Shown in pieces: positions 44,781-55,482 of a stretch of DNA of 64,000 nucleotides; positions within the stretch are counted from its first letter, which is position 1, and each line of letters starts with the position of its first letter. The notes under the pieces were generated by a model. The model was not told the DNA's origin. It did not search any database and worked only from the letters and a program-made list of their open reading frames with translations. The stretch is from Scheffersomyces stipitis CBS 6054 (Eukaryota > Ascomycota > Pichiomycetes > Serinales > Debaryomycetaceae): the NCBI RefSeq assembly GCF_000209165.1, contig NC_009042.1, positions 372,001 to 436,000 of the forward strand, written 5' to 3'. The translations under genes and the position numbers were made by a program.

Positions 44781-45733
44781 CTGAGAAGGAATGAAGAAAA
44801 GAAGATGCTTATGAGAGTATTTCCCAATGTTGATCTGAAGAAGAATGCTAGTGAAATGTCGTGCATGTTTAGTGATGTTGGCGTATGTCGCAACTAATGT
44901 GAGAGAGACATTCTACAGACAACCTCTTTTCAGTAGAGATTTAGAGGAGACGAAACACAAAGAGACAAGTCATAACTTATAAGGGGAGTGAAGCATCTTT
45001 GTGAAGATGCAGCTGTGAGCTTTCGGCATAACAACATTCTGAAACAACCCGAAGGAGAGGAGAAAATTCGATTTCGGCAAGTGTTGACAACTCTACTGTT
45101 GGTGGAGAATGAGCTTTATAGCTAGCTGAATACGAAGGCAAGCTCAGGGCCTGATAGATTGGGTGCGAAATCGGAGAATCAGCAGCAATTACCAGAGAGA
45201 GAGCAGGGTAGTTTTGTGTGAAACGATCGAATCTGGGACATGGGACATGGAACAATACCAAGAAACACTTACAGATGAACCGCACACAGTGTAGATACTC
45301 AGAGGAGATGTATACCAAAGAGATACAAAGTTGAAAGTAATTTCCATATGTTCGTAGCTCTTCCTTACTTTTGTAGACGTAGGGCCATACAGGAGCTACT
45401 GGACATACATCCAGACGTCACCACAAGTGCACCATATACATAAAGCAGGAAAGCAGAAGACATTAAAGACATCTCGCTAAGACTACGGACTATCACCATC
45501 ACCATCACCATAGTAACTCCAGATGTAGAATTGTAAAATCATTTCTTTCAAGCTGAATGTCGGTTCACCACTATCATGGCCACTGCCACTAGGGTAGTGA
45601 AGAACTAACCAATTAACCGTTTGTTCCTGCACTTCCAATGCTAAGAAAAACCATATAACAAGAAAACAAGAAAAATTCATCCACCAGCTATTGTTACTAT
45701 ATATTAACCTGAAAATCCCGCCTCGAATATGCC
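44781..45733. other. Divergent promoter region SFB3 / DFG16
   Basis: 953 bp between divergent genes. It includes a (CAC/CAT) microsatellite at about 45490-45511 (TATCACCATCACCATCACC). Minus-strand frames at 44977-45318 (TTG start) and 45483-45680 are not convincing. An ATG at 45729, out of frame with DFG16, ends the region (see findings). Confidence 0.5.
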
Positions 45734-47584
45734 ATGTCTCTTCCTCCAGACCCCCACCACATCATGGCCATACTGCTGCTTCTCTTTCTACAAGAGCAGA
45801 ATGTGCCCATAAACTGCTCAGTGTATTCCCTTACACTGGGTTTCATCCAGTTCCAGGATTTCCGGCCTCCCTACAGTCCTGCCTTGGACTCTCCCAGTCC
45901 CCATGGCCCACACTTTCCAGCCTGGAACAACTGGCTGAGCGAGTTCCTTCCAGCTTATTACATAACAAACTGTCTGATCCCCGATCTCATCCAGTTGGTG
46001 ATCGAACTGAACATCACAGGCACAGATGACCAACAAGATAAGCTTATCAACTCTCCCTATAACGACCGAGACAACGGCGACACATTCGTAGCTTTGCTAT
46101 TCATGGTCTGCGGCTCGTGTGTATCCAGTTGGATGCTTGCCTTGCTTCACTATCTATCACCGAAACACAAGAGAAAACCGCTTGTAGTCCAGCTTGCTAC
46201 CATAATGTACTCTGTAGTGATGACAATTCTGCTTTCACGACTCACTGATGGATCGTCGCAGGAATACTACAAGGATACACTAGATATAGTGCGGCTCCAC
46301 GAACTCATATACAACAACAATACCTATAGGATCACAGTAGTAATTTCCCAGATCCTCACCCAGGTGGCGTGGTTTCAGATCGTCCTCAAAATCACGAAAA
46401 CGAAGTGGAAATGGCTCACTTCCTGTTATGGTGCAGTCGTAATTTCTGCCCATACAGCAGTCAACATTTTCTGCCAGGTCAGGTACAACAACACCGACTC
46501 GATCTTTGACAGCACCAACGCGAGCTTCGACCGCTGGGCTCTGGCACGTGTCGTTATCAAACTCATGCTCGTAGTCTGGTTTGGAGGTAGTTTACTCTAC
46601 TACACCATTGTTATCAAGAATCCACACAAAGTGTGCTATTCAAGACGTTTGCTTCCACTAGGAATCTTCAACTGGTTCCTCTTCGCTTTGCACGTTGTAC
46701 TCTCCATTCTCATCATATCTCTCTTCAGAGACAACTGGTTAGTCAACACCTGGTTGTTTCTACTTCCAATGCTCATAGAGGTCATCTTCTTGACAACCGT
46801 ATGGGAATGGGTGTGTAATATTCGTTTCTTAGAGAAACGGTTTGAGATGATGGGCGTACTTGGAAGACGAATCAGCCTTGAAGATATCGCCAGTTTGCAT
46901 CTGCAAAGTGGAAAGATTCGAAAAGTCGAAGTGATGACCAATTTTATGAGTAAATTTTACAAAAGAAACCACGTAGTAGCCAAAGACGACACGGACAACT
47001 CGGTGGAGATGAAAGACTTTTCAGATAACTCCAACGAGTCTACTGATGCTACTACAAAAATCAATAGCGACTTGTCTGCTACCAGATCAGTGACCACAAG
47101 AACACACAGTGATAATACATTAGAAATTCACAATCTGCAACTTGAAAACGAAAACAGTAATAATGAAAACAACTACAATTATAACGATAATGATAATGAC
47201 AATAATAATGACAACGCCAACAATACTAATAACAATACTAATAACAACACCAACAATATTGTTCACAGTAATCAAACCCTTAATTTCAACAATATAATGG
47301 ACAATAGCCAAGATAGCCACAATATGAATCTGTACCATATAGACACTGGTGAGGGAGATTCTTCATCACATCGTCGTAGTGCTGGTAGCTGCGACGACGA
47401 GTACATCAACAACTACGAAATCTGGGCCGACGACGAAGATCAGGAGATTGATGATTCTACGCAAAATATAGACTACGATTATTCACAATTTGAGGCTGGA
47501 CCCTCGGAAGCTCCTCCACCATTCCAACCGCATCCGGGGTTTTCCACCGGCGACTACTGGCAGGACCATAAGGAGCACATGTAA
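45734..47584 (+). CDS. DFG16: PalH/Rim21-family pH-sensing membrane protein, probably Dfg16
   Basis: This is a plasma-membrane component of the Rim101 (PacC) ambient-pH pathway. The 616-aa product has an extracellular N-terminus (about 1-110) and seven hydrophobic segments (about 115-375). The strongly PalH-like block WLVNTWLFLLPMLIEVIFLT is followed by VWEWVCNIRFLEKRFEMMGV and a long hydrophilic cytosolic tail with an Asn/Asp tract (about 475-505) and an acidic end. Dfg16 and Rim21 are paralogues. I prefer Dfg16 from length (S. cerevisiae Dfg16 619) and because DFG16 adjoins HSP78 in C. albicans as I recall it. The chosen ATG is not certain: an overlapping out-of-frame ATG lies 5 nt upstream, and CTG-CTG in codons 14-15 would read Ser-Ser. 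Confidence 0.75.
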   Translation: MSLPPDPHHIMAILLLLFLQEQNVPINCSVYSLTLGFIQFQDFRPPYSPALDSPSPHGPHFPAWNNWLSEFLPAYYITNCLIPDLIQLVIELNITGTDDQQDKLINSPYNDRDNGDTFVALLFMVCGSCVSSWMLALLHYLSPKHKRKPLVVQLATIMYSVVMTILLSRLTDGSSQEYYKDTLDIVRLHELIYNNNTYRITVVISQILTQVAWFQIVLKITKTKWKWLTSCYGAVVISAHTAVNIFCQVRYNNTDSIFDSTNASFDRWALARVVIKLMLVVWFGGSLLYYTIVIKNPHKVCYSRRLLPLGIFNWFLFALHVVLSILIISLFRDNWLVNTWLFLLPMLIEVIFLTTVWEWVCNIRFLEKRFEMMGVLGRRISLEDIASLHLQSGKIRKVEVMTNFMSKFYKRNHVVAKDDTDNSVEMKDFSDNSNESTDATTKINSDLSATRSVTTRTHSDNTLEIHNLQLENENSNNENNYNYNDNDNDNNNDNANNTNNNTNNNTNNIVHSNQTLNFNNIMDNSQDSHNMNLYHIDTGEGDSSSHRRSAGSCDDEYINNYEIWADDEDQEIDDSTQNIDYDYSQFEAGPSEAPPPFQPHPGFSTGDYWQDHKEHM

Positions 47585-47681
47585 TATAAGTACTAATATA
47601 TGAGAAAGGATGCTAGAGACTGTAGAGTTAAAACGAAAAGAGTTACAATGTATATGTGAAGTCACATGACCACGCACGAGA

Positions 47682-47722
47682 TGACTCAGGAACGGTGCAG
47701 GAGGTTCCAGAAGTTTCTCGAA
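47682..47722 (+). promoter_or_regulatory. Heat-shock element and TGACTCA site before HSP78
   Basis: Four perfectly phased Hsf1 pentamers, TTCCAGAAGTTTCTCGAA, occupy 47705-47722 (TTC-nn-GAA-nn-TTC-nn-GAA). TGACTCA lies just upstream at 47682-47688. The element is about 124 bp before the ATG. This is a textbook strong heat-shock element, fitting an Hsf1-driven mitochondrial chaperone. Confidence 0.9.
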
Positions 47723-47845
47723 AGGGCCTTGGTAAACCCCGGAATTCGTTGTGTGACATAATGACCTAGTATTTAAGAGTGTGGTTTCAATCTAATTTCT
47801 GTTGTAGAAATTTCTTAGCAGAAGTTGCCTTTGCCAGTAATATCG

Positions 47846-50350
47846 ATGCTTCGTGCCAATCAATACTTACGGAAGAATATGATAAGAAACGGCTCTGGTC
47901 TCATCGGAAGATCTCATCTCTATGATGGTGCCAGAGCAATGCTGATGAAAAGTAGGGTTTTCACAAATGAAATACCTAACAATGCTTTGTATTCACAAAA
48001 TTTGCTGAGCAATAACAAACATAACAGTTCTACTCAAAAGGGTTTACCGACTTACAATCTCATGTGGAGTTCAATTCCAAACGTAGCCCGGACGACTATG
48101 ATCACTCAGAAGAGATTGTTTCATAGTACCATCCCAAAGAAACTCCAGATGCAACAGAATGAAGAAAGTGACAACCGTCCGGCGCTTGAAAAGTTTGGAA
48201 GCGACCTCACCCAGATGGCCAAAGACGGCAAATTGGATCCCGTGATCGGCCGAGATGAGGAAATTCGTCGTACTATCCAAATCTTGTCTCGTAGAACAAA
48301 GAATAACCCAGTCCTTATAGGGAATGCCGGTACGGGTAAGACTGCCATTATGGAAGGGTTAGCTCAGAGGATTCTCAAGGGTGAGGTTCCAGACTCTATG
48401 AAGGACAAGAAAATTATCACTTTGGACTTAGCAGGAATCATCTCTGGGTCCAAGTTCAGAGGTGATTTTGAATCCAAACTCAAACTGATACTAAAAGAGG
48501 TGGAGGAGCAGCATGGCAAAGTGATTTTGTTTGTAGATGAATTGCATTTGCTTATGGGTTTGGGCAAGGCTGAAGGGTCAATTGATGCTTCCAACTTGTT
48601 GAAACCAGCTTTAGCTAGAGGTATGCTTTCTCTCTGTGGAGCAACTACTATCGAAGAGTATCGTAAATATGTGGAGAAAGATGCTGCTCTTGCAAGAAGA
48701 TTCTCACCTGTTCTTGTAAACGAGCCGACTGTGCAAGATACCATTTCGATATTGCGTGGTTTAAAGGAACGTTACGAAGTTCACCATGGTGTTCGTATTA
48801 CTGATGGTGCCTTAGTGACTGCTGCTCTCTATTCGAACAGGTATATCACCGACCGTTTCTTGCCTGATAAGGCTATTGACTTAGTTGATGAAGCCAGTTC
48901 AACTTTGAGATTGCAGCATGAATCCAAACCTGATGCTATCGCTCAATTAGACCGTGACATCATGACCATTGAAATCGAATTGGAATCCTTACGTAAAGAA
49001 GAGGACCAGTTGTCCAAGGATCGTAGAAGTAAGTTGGAAGAAGAATTGAAGGTGAAGAAGGCGGAGTTGGCCGAGTTCACAGAACAATGGGAGACTGAAA
49101 GACGGCTGATCCAAGACGTCAAGAGCGCCAAAACTGAATTAGAACAATCGAAGTTCGACTTGGAACAATACCAAAGAGATGGCAATTATGCCAAGGCATC
49201 TGAATTACAATATGCCACCATCCCTGAACTCGAAGAAAAGTTGAAGAGCTTGACGGAAAAAGAAAGTGCTAACCAATCGTCAAACTTGTTGCATGACTCA
49301 GTAACATCCGACGACATTGCCAGTGTTATCTCCAAGATGACTGGAATTCCTGTCAATAACTTGTTGAAAGGTGAAAAGGACAAGTTACTCGATATGGAAA
49401 TTATTTTGAAACAAAAGGTTGTAGGACAGGATGAAGCAATTCATGCTGTTTCTGATGCTGTAAGACTTCAAAGAGCTGGCTTGACTAGTGACAAGAGGCC
49501 CATTGCCTCTTTCATGTTCTTGGGGCCAACTGGTACAGGTAAGACTGAGTTGACGAAGACTTTAGCAGAGTTTATCTTCAACGATACTTCCTCGGTTATC
49601 AGATTTGACATGTCCGAGTTCCAGGAGAGACATTCTGTTTCAAGATTGATCGGTTCGCCTCCTGGATACGTCGGTTACGAAGACAGTGGCGAGTTGACCG
49701 AGGCTGTCAGAAGAAAGCCATATTCAGTGGTTCTTTTTGACGAGTTCGAAAAGGCTCATAAGGATGTCTCGAAGTTGTTATTGCAGGTATTGGATGAAGG
49801 CTCCTTGACGGACTCTCATGGAAAACATATAGATTTCCGTAACACAATCATTGTCATGACATCTAACATTGGGCAGGAGATCTTATTGGCTGACCAAGAT
49901 GCTCACGAAGATGGAAGCATTTCCGAAGGTGTCAAGCGCGAAATCACTGAAGTGTTAAAGCATTACTATCCACCCGAATTTTTGAATCGTCTTGATGAAG
50001 TGTTGATTTTTAACAGATTGTCTAAGTCTTCCTTGAAGAACATTTTGGATATTCGTTTGAGAGAAATTCTGGAAAGGTTGGACGACAAGCGGATACGCCT
50101 AGAGCTTACCGAAGAAGCCAAAACTCTTATCTGTGATCTTGGTTATGATCCAATCTATGGGGCACGTCCATTGAACAGAGTCTTACAGAAACAGTTACTT
50201 AACCCATTGGCTCTCCTTTTGATCAAGGGTCAGGTCAAGGAAACCGAGACTGTTTCTATCGAAGCCAAATCTGGAAAGATCTTTGTTAGACCCAATCATG
50301 ATGAAAACATCTATGACGAAAACGGAGAAAAAGTGGGTGGTGAAGAGTGA
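47846..50350 (+). CDS. HSP78: Mitochondrial ClpB-type disaggregase Hsp78
   Basis: An AAA+ chaperone of the mitochondrial matrix that works with mtHsp70 to resolubilise aggregated proteins. The frame opens at a TTG (47825), but the first ATG (47846) gives an Arg/Asn/Met-rich presequence of about 95 residues, so the product is 834 aa (S. cerevisiae Hsp78 811). It lacks the ClpB N-domain, as Hsp78 does. Visible parts: first Walker [10 protein letters not shown] (about 159), [11 protein letters not shown]alker B, the coiled-coil middle domain (about 375-475), second Walker [10 protein letters not shown] (about 559) with SFMFLG before it, LFDEFEKAH, and GARPLNR sensor 2. CTG codons 214, 421 and 742 sit at positions that are polar in S. 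cerevisiae Hsp78. Confidence 0.97.
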   Translation: MLRANQYLRKNMIRNGSGLIGRSHLYDGARAMLMKSRVFTNEIPNNALYSQNLLSNNKHNSSTQKGLPTYNLMWSSIPNVARTTMITQKRLFHSTIPKKLQMQQNEESDNRPALEKFGSDLTQMAKDGKLDPVIGRDEEIRRTIQILSRRTKNNPVLIGNAGTGKTAIMEGLAQRILKGEVPDSMKDKKIITLDLAGIISGSKFRGDFESKLKLILKEVEEQHGKVILFVDELHLLMGLGKAEGSIDASNLLKPALARGMLSLCGATTIEEYRKYVEKDAALARRFSPVLVNEPTVQDTISILRGLKERYEVHHGVRITDGALVTAALYSNRYITDRFLPDKAIDLVDEASSTLRLQHESKPDAIAQLDRDIMTIEIELESLRKEEDQLSKDRRSKLEEELKVKKAELAEFTEQWETERRLIQDVKSAKTELEQSKFDLEQYQRDGNYAKASELQYATIPELEEKLKSLTEKESANQSSNLLHDSVTSDDIASVISKMTGIPVNNLLKGEKDKLLDMEIILKQKVVGQDEAIHAVSDAVRLQRAGLTSDKRPIASFMFLGPTGTGKTELTKTLAEFIFNDTSSVIRFDMSEFQERHSVSRLIGSPPGYVGYEDSGELTEAVRRKPYSVVLFDEFEKAHKDVSKLLLQVLDEGSLTDSHGKHIDFRNTIIVMTSNIGQEILLADQDAHEDGSISEGVKREITEVLKHYYPPEFLNRLDEVLIFNRLSKSSLKNILDIRLREILERLDDKRIRLELTEEAKTLICDLGYDPIYGARPLNRVLQKQLLNPLALLLIKGQVKETETVSIEAKSGKIFVRPNHDENIYDENGEKVGGEE

Positions 50351-50525
50351 ACAGAAAATTTATATGAAGAGTAAGACAAAAAAGCTGTAAATAGAATACC
50401 TAGGTTTTGTAAATAATGGAAAAAATATTGGTTTCGAAAAATAGAAATCGTATGAAAATATCTACATCGAATAAAGAAAACAAACATACAATTTTGTAAA
50501 CATTCTAAACGTTAGTGAGAAACAC

Positions 50526-53500
50526 TTATGACAAAACAGTTCCGGCTAAATCATTACTGGAAATCTTCTGTTGACTTGCGTCAACCTTTTTCAATGATTT
50601 ACCACCTTGAATTTGTCCCAACAAGGCACCAATGTCAGCAGTGACTGGTGGAGCTGTCACCCCGTTTGATACTGGTGGTGGAGGGCCAGGTGGTGGTGGT
50701 GGAGGTGGTGGTGCACCAAATGGAGCATTAGGGATAGGTGGAGGGCCAGGTGGAGGAGGAGGTGGTGGTGGTGGTGGAGGAGCAAAAGAAGATGGACCCC
50801 CTACAGGAATAGGAGGCGCTTCGGTTGGAATAGGAGGAGCTCCTGTTGGAATTGGAGGAGCTCCTGTTGGAATTGGAGGAACCTCGGTTGGAATAGGAGG
50901 AGCTCCAGTTGGAATAGGAGGAGCTTCAGTTGGGATTGGAGGAGCTTCAGTTGGGATTGGAGGAACCTCAGTTGGGATTGGAGGAACCTCAGTTGGAATA
51001 GGAGGAGCAACTGTCTGTTGAGAAGGAGCATCTGGTGGAGGGGTGGAAAACTCATCGTCAGAACCAGAAGGATCCTTCAAAGTGCTTACTGATTTGCTCA
51101 AGGCTTCACTTTCAGTCTTTTCCTGTTGAGGAGTTTGCTGAGGAGTTGACTCCTTCGATTTTGGGGCCATTCCTCCGAATAACAAACTGGCCAACTGAGC
51201 GGCACCTGCTCTATTTGGCTGATCATCTTCACTTTCGTTATCGTCAGAATCACTCCAGCCATCGTTCTTGGAAAGTCCTCTCTGCGATGCTCTTTGTGCA
51301 GCAGCCTTCTTTGGGTCAATAGTAGACTCCTTGGTAGTGGGCTTGAAGAATGGGTTAGTGCTGTTACCTGTTGGTGTAGCTTGCACCTTTGAGAAAGGGT
51401 TACTCTCGTGAGCCTTAGGAGCAGCCACCTGGTCTGGAACAGCTTCTTGTTCAACAGATTTTGCAATTACAGGTTCGACTACAGGATCCTCTGCTGTCTT
51501 TGCGACAGCTTTCGGAGCACTGTTGGAAACAGTGTATGTGGGAACGGAAGAAGGCTCCTCGTCAGAATCTTCTTCAGCTTCAGCTTCAGCTTGCCTCCGC
51601 TTGATTTCTTCCATTTCCTTCTTAATCTTGTCAAGACGAGCCTGTTTTTGTTTCTGTTTGGCCAATTTGCGTTCTTTTTCCTTAGCTTCCAACTGCTGCT
51701 TTTGTTTTAAAATAGCAGCATATTCTTCGTCGTCATCATCAGACGATGAATCGACAGGTGGCGCAGGCTTCTGCTGTTCTACTCTGACAGAACGTGGCAG
51801 AACTGGAGGAGGTTGTTTCTTTACAGGAGGAGAAACAGCCGCAGATTCAACAACGGCTGGAGCAACTGGTGGGGTAGCTGGTTGAGCATCCACTTTAGTA
51901 GGTGGATTTGGCTCAGCTATCGTAGCATTTCTGCTACGAGAAATGCCTAACTTGGCTAATCTTTCATTCATCTTTTTCTCAGCTTGGGCCTTGATGTAGG
52001 CAGCTCTCTCTTCAGGAGTTCTATAAGATGAAGAAGCAGAAACTGGCTGAGAAGAAACAGAACTTGCAGGTTGAGAGACTTCCGCCGTTGAAGACACAGT
52101 GGATGATTCAAGAGAAGATGAATTCTGAGCAGCGATGTTTCTACGTTGACTTTCAGCAAAAGAATTCAACTCTCTAACAAAAGCGGCAACTTCTGCAGAT
52201 ATTCCTTGTCCTCTTTCCCACTTTTCAGAGCCAGATTCTTCCGTAGCACTTGTTTGCAAATGAGTAGCACAACCATCTTCTAACTCCTTGATACTGGATT
52301 CAATATCCTTAACGATATTAGACTGGTTTATGCTTTCAGACTTTGCCTTTTCAGATTCCTGTTTCAATTGTAAGTCCAAATCGGCGTTGGAACCAGAATT
52401 GGAAGTTCTTCCTGTTAAAGCAGCCATTCTCTGCTTCAACAACTGCTTTGATTGGAACTTTCTTCTATCAAGCTCAGTGACTTCGCCATTAGGCCCTGTA
52501 CCTTGGATCTCTGATTCGTTACTATCAGGATTCCAGCTAGGATTCTGCTTCAATAACTTGGCCTTCAATAGTTCTACCTTAGCCTTGGCAATATCGTTGT
52601 GTACTTTGTAGATGTTTGAAATCAAGTTTGGAACTTTATCTCTAGTCAAACTGTTCAAAACACCAAGCAACTGCTTCTTTTCCTCAATAGGTGCATCCAA
52701 TCCTTTGCTGTTAAGACTGGCTTGAACATCCTTAATCTGACTCTTTAACTTCTCAATAATGTCAATGTTGTGTTGAGACTCCTTCTTCTTGTTCAAGACA
52801 GCATCTTGGTCTTCGGCATCAAGTGCATCGATCAAGATTCTTTTTTCACGAATCAATTTCTTCAAGTCTTCTACAGACAAATCGGAGTCGGACGAGCTTT
52901 TGATACTCTTTGGTCCATTATCAGTAGCAGTGCTTCTCCTTCTGTGGCGGGCATTTGACACATAGCCAAAGTCATCATCATCATTCTTAAATCTGGTTCC
53001 ATCTGACTTTGTTTGTTTGCCACCAGAATAGCTCTTGTTGTTAACACCACCTCTCAATGAGTTTTTCATTGTATCCATCGAGTCTTGCAAGTACTTGTTC
53101 GAAGGAGGAATCAATTCTGGAGGTAATCTCAAAGGAATATCCAACCCGTTCAATCTTCTATAAACCAAATGCATAGCTACGGAAAACTCGTCCTTGTTCA
53201 ATTTGCCTCTATCGCTCGTATCGGCCAACGTCCAGATCGACTCCAAGTCGGGTCTGCTTAAGCCAGACTTGCTGAACACATTCAAAGCGACATCTCCGTC
53301 AATGTACCCTCTTCTGGTGGTATCCCAAGCTTGAAAGATGCCATCGTAAATCAGCTTCTCTTGCTTGGTAATAGCCCAGGTCACATTCGACTTCAAATCG
53401 CCGCCCATTTGGTTTTGCAAGTTGTTTGTAGGTAGATCGGCGTTTGGTAAAAAGTGCTGCTGCATAGCGTTCAAGCCAGGAATACCACCTGTGGGAGTAT

Positions 53501-54842
53501 GGACAAAGCCCCATTCACCAGGCCTTCCTGTAGGCTGCGATTGAAGTGGAGCAGGCTGGAAGCCAGTCGATTGCGATTGCAAAGGTCCAGTCCTTTGAGC
53601 CAATAACTGAGACTGATAACCAGTAGACTGTTGCTGCAATTGTTGCAATTGGGGCTGGTAACCAGTAGACTGTTGCTGCAATTGTTGTAATTGGGGCTGG
53701 TAACCGGTAGATTGCTGTTGCAATTGCTGTGGAAAACCATTTAAAGGACCAGTTTTTTGTGCTGGAATCAAACCAGCAGTCTGCTGAGGTTGTAATGGGA
53801 TTAATGTACCTCCTCCTGTTCTTTGAGAAGCCAATGGAGCAGCTGTGGGAGCTGTGGGAGCTGTAGGAGCCGAGAAAGACGTAGTTCCAATAGAAGCCAA
53901 GCCGGGTCCTGTTCTTTGCGAAGCAAGTGGAAGTCCCCCTCCGTATCCCGTGGCCTGTGGCTGAAACGAAGTGAATCCAGGAGCACCAAAATTGGAAGTG
54001 GCTGCCGCAGAATTGGTCTGATTGTTCAAGTTGCTCAACCAATCGTCCTGCGTGTTTGTTCCCGAGAAACTGGCAAATGGCGTATTGGCCAAGATCTTAT
54101 CAGGATCCTCTGGCACCGAGAAGGAGATGGCATCCACAAACGACTTCACTTCATTGGCCCATTTTTCAGGCAAGTAGCCCGGAAGAGGTTCTCCCCGTTT
54201 GGCCATACTACAGAGGTGAAGACTCAAGGCAAATTCAGGAAAAAGCAATGAACCCAGCTTGTTGGTATCAGAAAGCGACCAGATCTCGGCTAAAGTCACA
54301 GGAGTAAGTCCTGATCTCAAAAGAATGGTCGAGGCCGAGTCCCCATTGATGGCCTGTTCTCCCTTGGGAACGGCCGTACGGAACAAGTGTTCAAACTTCT
54401 TCTGGTCTTCAGCAGTGATAAACGACAACCTAATGCTGGGGATCTTCAAACTGCTGTTTTCCACTACCGTGGGCGCCGCAATGCCTTGGGATGCAAAACC
54501 GGTAGGTTGCGTCTGAATGTAGCCCGTTTGTTGTGGCTGGATAGAAGCTACAGTGCCAAACGAAGTCTGGGGCTGGAATTGCGACGAAGCGAAAAGTGTC
54601 TGTTGCTGCAATTGCGGTTGGTAGAATCCCGTAGCCTGGTTAGCAAGTTGAGACTGAGACTGCTGCAAAGATTGTTGGGGCAATTGTTGTTGTGGTTGCT
54701 GCTGTTGCTGAAGTTGTTGAGGATAGTACCCTGTTTGCTGGGGCTGGAACTGCTGCGGCTGCTGTGACGGTTGGTTTGCATAAGCAAACCCCGTCTGCTG
54801 GGGAGCAAATCCCGCCTGCTGCTGCTGGTACGGATTGTACAT
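50526..54842 (-). CDS. PAN1: Actin-cytoskeleton and endocytic scaffold Pan1 (two EH domains)
   Basis: Pan1 is an Eps15/intersectin-like protein at cortical actin patches that activates Arp2/3 and coordinates clathrin endocytosis. Order along the 1438-aa chain: Gln-rich N-terminus with QQTG repeats (Prk1/Ark1 phosphorylation pattern LxxQxTG); EH domain 1 (about 142-245); a second Gln/TG-rich stretch with three 14-residue repeats (about 365-410); EH domain 2 (about 490-590, WDTTRRGYIDGDVALNVF); coiled coil (about 660-830); Lys/Glu-rich coiled coil (about 1095-1155); and a Pro-rich end. That end holds ten PPIPT-type heptads and poly-Pro runs, then a WH2-like LLGQIQGGKSLKKVD. S. cerevisiae Pan1 is 1480 aa. 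It is convergent with HSP78. Confidence 0.95.
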   Translation of the reverse strand: MYNPYQQQQAGFAPQQTGFAYANQPSQQPQQFQPQQTGYYPQQLQQQQQPQQQLPQQSLQQSQSQLANQATGFYQPQLQQQTLFASSQFQPQTSFGTVASIQPQQTGYIQTQPTGFASQGIAAPTVVENSSLKIPSIRLSFITAEDQKKFEHLFRTAVPKGEQAINGDSASTILLRSGLTPVTLAEIWSLSDTNKLGSLLFPEFALSLHLCSMAKRGEPLPGYLPEKWANEVKSFVDAISFSVPEDPDKILANTPFASFSGTNTQDDWLSNLNNQTNSAAATSNFGAPGFTSFQPQATGYGGGLPLASQRTGPGLASIGTTSFSAPTAPTAPTAAPLASQRTGGGTLIPLQPQQTAGLIPAQKTGPLNGFPQQLQQQSTGYQPQLQQLQQQSTGYQPQLQQLQQQSTGYQSQLLAQRTGPLQSQSTGFQPAPLQSQPTGRPGEWGFVHTPTGGIPGLNAMQQHFLPNADLPTNNLQNQMGGDLKSNVTWAITKQEKLIYDGIFQAWDTTRRGYIDGDVALNVFSKSGLSRPDLESIWTLADTSDRGKLNKDEFSVAMHLVYRRLNGLDIPLRLPPELIPPSNKYLQDSMDTMKNSLRGGVNNKSYSGGKQTKSDGTRFKNDDDDFGYVSNARHRRRSTATDNGPKSIKSSSDSDLSVEDLKKLIREKRILIDALDAEDQDAVLNKKKESQHNIDIIEKLKSQIKDVQASLNSKGLDAPIEEKKQLLGVLNSLTRDKVPNLISNIYKVHNDIAKAKVELLKAKLLKQNPSWNPDSNESEIQGTGPNGEVTELDRRKFQSKQLLKQRMAALTGRTSNSGSNADLDLQLKQESEKAKSESINQSNIVKDIESSIKELEDGCATHLQTSATEESGSEKWERGQGISAEVAAFVRELNSFAESQRRNIAAQNSSSLESSTVSSTAEVSQPASSVSSQPVSASSSYRTPEERAAYIKAQAEKKMNERLAKLGISRSRNATIAEPNPPTKVDAQPATPPVAPAVVESAAVSPPVKKQPPPVLPRSVRVEQQKPAPPVDSSSDDDDEEYAAILKQKQQLEAKEKERKLAKQKQKQARLDKIKKEMEEIKRRQAEAEAEEDSDEEPSSVPTYTVSNSAPKAVAKTAEDPVVEPVIAKSVEQEAVPDQVAAPKAHESNPFSKVQATPTGNSTNPFFKPTTKESTIDPKKAAAQRASQRGLSKNDGWSDSDDNESEDDQPNRAGAAQLASLLFGGMAPKSKESTPQQTPQQEKTESEALSKSVSTLKDPSGSDDEFSTPPPDAPSQQTVAPPIPTEVPPIPTEVPPIPTEAPPIPTEAPPIPTGAPPIPTEVPPIPTGAPPIPTGAPPIPTEAPPIPVGGPSSFAPPPPPPPPPPPGPPPIPNAPFGAPPPPPPPPGPPPPVSNGVTAPPVTADIGALLGQIQGGKSLKKVDASQQKISSNDLAGTVLS
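50803..51012. repeat. 21-bp tandem repeat (10 units) in PAN1 encoding PPIPT heptads
   Basis: Ten in-frame 21-bp units encode [AV]PPIPT[EG] with only minor variation at residues 1 and 7; the last unit has PPIPVG. Several units are identical at the DNA level, indicating recent expansion or gene conversion. It gives a long profilin- or SH3-binding type proline segment. Confidence 0.85.
53614..53738. repeat. 42-bp tandem repeat (3 units) in PAN1 encoding Prk1-target motifs
   Basis: Three 42-bp units encode QQSTGYQPQLQQLQ-like 14-mers, each with an LxxQxTG kinase-target pattern. Copies differ by only a few bases, so the array is recent and likely to vary in copy number. Confidence 0.8.
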
Positions 54843-55482
54843 TGCAAACAGAATTGAAGATTGAAAGCAAAACTTCGTGAAGGAGAGAAAGGGTGAAAGA
54901 AGAGGTAAAGAATGAAAAGTGAAAAAGCGAATCTGAACTCAGGGTCGAATGAGAATCGTAACCTGAGGAAATTCATTGAGAGTGCGGGTTGGAGAAAAAC
55001 TGTAGACACTCCATGGGGGAGAGAGACATTTTTCTCATAGTGAAATGTGGGAGCGAATAGAGGCACCTTGGGTATATAACCGTATTTATATAGACAGACA
55101 AAGAGTGGCTGCTGTGAAAGTGGCTTTATATACCTAGATCTGGATATCTGAAAGTTTCTATATGATTTCATTTGAAGAATTTTGGTATCACTATTTTTGG
55201 TGCTACTATTACATCTTTGTTACTCCTATTTCTATCTGTTTGAATCCTACACCTGAAGTAAACTTTTTGCACCCAGTCTGGTTGCAATATATGCTCTAGT
55301 AATCTTTGTAGAACTTTAATCCACGCTTTTTCTATATTCAATTTGTTAAACAGTTCTATACATTTTCTATTTTCTTTGCACTTCAATCTTCTCTATCGAA
55401 ATACTTTCTTAGAGAGACTCGTGAACACTTCATAGTCTATGTTATTGCATCAGAACTTACAACTCATGATGTTCACCAACAA
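54843..55482. other. Intergenic region, PAN1 promoter and THI20 3' flank
   Basis: 640 bp. The left part is the PAN1 upstream region with purine-rich runs (GAGAGAAAGGG). TATATA-like sequence lies near 55072-55095 and 55124-55133. No other feature was recognised. Confidence 0.5.

Noticed and set aside
44977..45318. 113-codon minus-strand frame between SFB3 and DFG16
   Set aside because: Opens at TTG, has no in-frame ATG near its start and no recognisable motif.
50632..51021. 129-codon Gly-rich plus-strand frame opposite PAN1
   Set aside because: It is the mirror of the Pro-rich PPIPT and poly-Pro repeats of PAN1; composition is dictated by the repeat.
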